From Ananas comosus (taxonomy: Eukaryota; Streptophyta; Magnoliopsida; Poales; Bromeliaceae): a stretch of 64,000 nt of DNA. Position 1 is the stretch's first letter, and each line of letters starts with the position of its first letter. Shown here piece by piece: positions 60,199-64,000 of the stretch. Position numbers and translations under genes: made by a program. The notes under the pieces are model-generated. The model saw only the letters and a list, made by a program, of their open reading frames with translations. It did not search any database and was not told where the DNA came from. The stretch covers positions 9,694,192-9,758,191 of the forward strand of contig NC_033636.1 of assembly GCF_001540865.1 (NCBI RefSeq). Direction: 5' to 3'.

Positions 60199-60739
60199 GA
60201 TCCATTGCTTGAGTGGCCACTTCTTTGCTGTGGTCCATCTTCACTCTTTTAATCAGAGAACAGCATGTGGGGCATGCTCTTGTGAGGGACAGATCACACA
60301 TCTCCCCTTGTTGGATTTTGTGCACCAAATGGCTATTTGTGTACCTGTGAATAGCTTTTTCACCTTTCTTTTAATCTTTGTTATAGTGCTCAGATTCTCC
60401 CAGCCAAGTTTAGAAGCACGGGGAAAGCTTATTGTCTTGTACCTACATACAAAGATCCAATCTTGGCCACTTTTCTCATCTGGGCCCTGTTCATTTACCC
60501 CTTTCCCCTTCTCCTCCATTAGCAAAGCTTCGATGGTGGTGGGAAAAAGCCTAAAAAGGAGAAGAAGCTTATAAGCTACGCACACAAGATCCAAACTTGA
60601 CCACTTTCCTCTCCAATCCATAGCTTTTACAGCTTTTATAGCTTTTAATGGTGGAAAGAGCTTAAGTAGGAAGAGAGGAAGGTCAAGGAGAAGAAGCTTA
60701 TCACTCACAACAACAACAACAACAGCAACAACAACAACA
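60199..60739 (+). promoter_or_regulatory. Promoter and long leader of the mannanase gene
   Basis: Contains a TATATATATAAG stretch (about 60178-60191), a direct repeat with offset 134 (AAGATCCAATCTTGGCCAC at 60452 and AAGATCCAAACTTGACCAC at 60586) and a CAA microsatellite (about 60709-60739) that runs right up to the start ATG. Confidence 0.5.
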
Positions 60740-63093
60740 ATGTGGGCCTATAATGGAGTGTTGTACCATGTTCTAGGCCTTGTTACATGTGTTGCTTTGA
60801 TATACTTCTCATTTGGGGATGTGGAGTTCCATTTCAAGGATAAAAAAGCGAGCTTTGTGGGGAGGAACGGGACCAGGTTCTACGTGGAGGGGAGAGCGTT
60901 CTACGTGAATGGGTGGAACTCGTATTGGTTAATGGATCAAGCTGTGGAGGAGGTGACGCGGCCGAGGGTCGGCGCAATCTTTGGAGCTGGTGCTAAAATG
61001 GGCCTCACTGTGTGCAGGACCTGGGCTTTTAACGATGGCTACTACAATGCACTCCAAGTTTCACCAGGGCATTTTGATGAGAACGTTTTCAAGGTATAAT
61101 TTTGTGCTCTAAGAAAGTGAATTTTGGATGATTTATTTGAGGTTTTTGGTTTCTTTTTAATCTCTTTTTTGGGATTTTGAGGTATAATGTGGCTTGTGCT
61201 TAGTGGTGAGATTGTATTCAAGGTATTATATGCTCTATAATTGTTGTTTTTGATAATTTATTTGAGCTTTTTGGAGAAACCCTGTAAACTACTACTTGTT
61301 AGGGTGAGTCAGAGAAAAATATGGGCTCATTATTGTTGAATTGGTGTAGTGAAGGTAATATAAATGAAGAGGAGAAACCCTGATGTTTGCTTCCCATAGC
61401 TGCTACTATTTGTGCAATTTCTCAAATTCTTTTTTTTACTGTTTATTATTTGTGCTGATCAGTGGAGAAATACAGGCGCTGGATCGCGTAATCGTGGAAG
61501 CACAAAAACATGGAATTAGGTTGCTTCTAAGCTTGGCGAATAATCTCGACGCCTACGGCGGGAAAACACAGTATGTTAAATGGGCATGGGAGGAGGGGAT
61601 CGGAACGAGCGCCTCGAATGATTCCTTCTTCTTCGATCCATCTATCCGCGGTTACTTCAAAACATATCTCAGAGTAAATACTCTCTTTCTCAAGATTAGT
61701 TTTTAAACTGTTGTTTTGTTTTTTAATCCCTGTAAAGTTCATTCGGCGTGTAAATGTATCTGTATCCATTCTACTTCCTGAAAATAAATGGCCAAGGGTG
61801 GTGTACGAAATAAGTGTATTGTGAACTCAGTTAACTTTCGGTGTATTTTACATTCATATTTTACGTTCTTTCAGTGTATTCTGTTTATTCCTTTCTCAGA
61901 CGCTGTTGACGAGGAAGAACCACTTAAACGGGATCGAGTATAAAGATGACCCTGCGATCTTTGCGTGGGAGCTGATGAACGAGCCAAGATGCATGTCTGA
62001 TGCATCTGGCGATACGCTGCAGGTAAGTTCAATTGTTGAAACCAATAATACGCCTATTGATGCTCCCATACATTTCTTTGTATTAGTTACAATTCAAATT
62101 TGTTCTTGATCAGAACATTCTCTTCAGTGAATAAGCAGAGATCCTTTCTCTATTCATGATGTACCTTTTCGAAGTATTTCTTGTTTATCTTCTTTTCCTG
62201 CCATAGTCAATCAACATCTCCAACTAATGGCAAGCTTCATCAATTTTACTTTTGTTGATCTACGCAGGGTTGGGTCGAAGAAATGGCAGCATATGTGAAG
62301 TCGATCGACAAAAACCATCTTCTGACAATCGGGCTCGAGGGGTTCTACGGTCCATCATCTCCGTCGGAGAAGCAGAGCGTGAATCCTGGGAAATGGTTCG
62401 GCACTCTCGGATCGGATTTCATTCGGAACTCCAAAGTTCCAGATATCGACTTTGCCTCTGTCCACGTTTATCCCGATAGTTGGTGAGCAATAATCTCACT
62501 CATGTTGACGTGTTTTTCCTTTTCGATTCCATCACGTATTTATAGATAATTTTTTCACATTCATGTAACTGTAGAAGTATCCAATTTAACTCGTACATCT
62601 CTACAGAATCTGAATTTTCATGCGCGTGTTCGAAAACTTGATTTGTTATCATATTTGTATTTAGATGATTTTTTTCCTTTCCTTTTTTTGCAGGTTGGTG
62701 AATGCAGATCTCAATGAGAAGATAAACTACATCTCCAAATGGGTTATCTCTCACATCGAAGACGGCGACAAAGAGCTCAAAAAACCTGTCTTGTTCACGG
62801 AATTTGGGCTCTCAAACAAGAACAAAGACTTCGATCACTCGCACCGAGATGTGTTATACAAGTCTATATACGATATAATCTACGACTCCGCAAAGAAAAA
62901 TGGAGCAGGGGCTGGTGCCTTAGCTTGGCAATTCATGGCCGAAGACATGGAAGAATATAACGACGAGTTCGGGATCGTCCCCCATGCGAGGCCTTCGATG
63001 TACGTGTTGATAAAGGAGCAATCGTGTAGGCTCGCCGCATTACGATATGGACCAGATTCTATGAAGAGTAAACCTGGAAATATATGCGAATGA
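60740..63093 (+). CDS. Mannan endo-1,4-beta-mannosidase (GH5, MAN2-like)
   Basis: 429-residue endo-beta-mannanase, which cuts internal beta-1,4-mannosyl links in cell-wall mannans and glucomannans outside the cell. Exons: 60740-61093, 61476-61673, 61900-62022, 62268-62482, 62694-63093. An uncleaved or cleavable signal segment spans about residues 5-25 ([20 protein letters not shown]). Motifs: [47 protein letters not shown], catalytic acid/base in [11 protein letters not shown] (E212), VHVYPDSW, nucleophile in [10 protein letters not shown] (E333), and GALAWQFM. Length and motif order fit plant GH5 subfamily 7. No break seen. N-terminus resembles AtMAN2/MAN5 types with a membrane-like segment rather than a short signal peptide. 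Confidence 0.94.
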
Positions 63094-63851
63094 CTTCAAA
63101 ATGATATAAGTTTTGTTTTTTGTTCAATTTTTGATCGATTCCCCTTCGCGGTGTTTATACTCGTTTCTTCGAGAGCATATGGTCTGTCTTAGGATTTTGC
63201 ATCATTTCATTATATAACTTTTTTTTTTCCTTTTTTTTTCTTTAAATTTGTTGTGAACCAAGATATCATGTAAGTAATAGAAAGTTAAGAGATTTTTCGT
63301 GGTTGTTACCGTGGAAGCTTGATTTCTTTGTTTATGGTTGAAATCACGAGCAACTAATCGCAGATGCCGTGAGTTGCTCTTTGTAGCTGAAGCCACTCTT
63401 TTTAAATAAAAACTCGGGTAAATGTCTGTGTGTGATTCCAAATTGCAACTTGGTCGCGAATCTTTCAGTTAACCGGATTACTATCTGAACTTACTAATTT
63501 CTTGCAATATCATCTGCACGACTACGAGCGGAAATAAGAGTGCATTACGAGATGAAATTGCAAGAAATTCGGTAAGTTACAGAGCCTAAACTGTACTGGC
63601 GAAGGCTTTAGGAGCCAAAACGCAATTCATCGACGAAATTAAATTACTCGCACTACAGATGACAACTCCGAATAACAATAACAACAGTACTAATGTATTA
63701 AGTAAGATCACTTGTGGAGTTTAGATACAAGCTAGATATATAATCCAGCTATTTTATTCCAAACTGCCAATTTTTACACACCATGACAGTCCCTGATATA
63801 CTTCTTTAAACATTCCTTTGATTACATATCAGACACACACACATATGCTGC
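63094..63851. other. 3' regions of the mannanase and metallothionein genes
   Basis: Convergent 3' flanks. A poly(T)-rich run lies at about 63221-63245. The metallothionein 3' UTR presumably covers about 63690-63851 on the minus strand. Confidence 0.5.
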
Positions 63852-63954
63852 TCATTTGCCGCAAGTGCAATCCACACAAGCACAGCTAGCACCGCACTTG
63901 CACTTGCCGTCGTGCTCGGCGGCAGCAGGGGCCTCGACGATGCTGTCGAAGTAG
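63852..63954 (-). CDS. MT3: Type 3 metallothionein, last exon (partial gene)
   Basis: The last coding exon encodes 33 residues plus the final base of the preceding split codon: YFDSIVEAPAAAEHDGKCKC then GASCACVDCTCGK and TGA. The CKCGxSCxCxDCTCG pattern, six Cys in 14 residues after an EHDGK linker, is the C-terminal metal-binding domain of plant type 3 metallothioneins, small cytosolic proteins that buffer Cu and Zn and are often abundant in fruit and leaves. The acceptor TTTGTACAG precedes the exon. The first exon or exons with the N-terminal CGNCDC-type domain lie beyond the right edge. The exon joins codon S (AG|C) as expected for the KSYF-type junction. Confidence 0.9.
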
Positions 63955-64000
63955 CTGTACAAATTAAGCAAAAGAATCATGTTTGGATTTTGATTTTGAA

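Noticed and set aside
60209..60574. 121-codon open frame upstream of the mannanase
   Set aside because: Begins at a non-ATG codon, shows no domain and overlaps the duplicated promoter segment.
1..64000. CRISPR arrays or bacterial-type operons
   Set aside because: No regularly spaced short repeats with unique spacers. Introns, MITEs and gene families show a plant nuclear genome.

Overview
This is a nuclear chromosome segment from a flowering plant. The genes have GT-AG introns. The sequence is AT-rich overall, with isolated GC-rich exons: the first exon of the dynamin gene and the intronless VQ and PPR genes. That GC contrast, together with exons rich in Ala and Pro codons, points to a monocot. 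A commelinid such as pineapple is my best guess, but it rests on general impression only and I could not test it.

Gene layout, left to right: first exon of a WSD1-like wax ester synthase (minus, leaving the window to the left); DRP5A dynamin (plus, 8 exons); a VQ-motif protein (plus, 1 exon); a P-class PPR protein (plus, 1 exon); a group C Raf-like kinase (plus, 3 coding exons); a GT14 glucuronosyltransferase-like enzyme (minus, 4 exons); a DUF506 protein (minus, 3 exons); a MUCI70-like DUF616 glycosyltransferase (plus, 9 exons); a GH5 endo-beta-mannanase (plus, 5 exons); and the last exon of a type 3 metallothionein (minus, leaving the window to the right). I rebuilt exon boundaries by hand from reading frame, splice sites and remembered family sequences. 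Every model closes in frame.

These genes do not form a pathway or operon. Three of them (GT14, MUCI70-like, mannanase) concern cell-wall polysaccharides. The gene set does recall several neighbour pairs in Arabidopsis (VQ4/MUCI70, DUF506/MAN2, DRP5A/GT14, VQ19/GT14/MT3), so this may be a preserved ancestral gene block.

Between the genes lie 5'-truncated LINE tails, at least two related SINEs, several families of foldback MITEs, a PIF/Harbinger (Tourist-like) element with a matching empty site in the window, a four-copy tandem array of about 235 bp units upstream of the DUF506 gene, and a duplicated block of 3 to 4 kb near 39-46 kb. The window has five single-N positions (20030, 29917, 40950, 48308, 50224). 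Four of them sit exactly at the end of a duplicated sequence, which suggests contig joins of diverged haplotypes or paralogs; one falls inside the first intron of the GT14 gene. The 38-50.8 kb stretch has no gene that I can support. I saw no clear sign of an undescribed biological system. The most rewarding leads are the microsynteny, the join in the GT14 gene and the transposon history.
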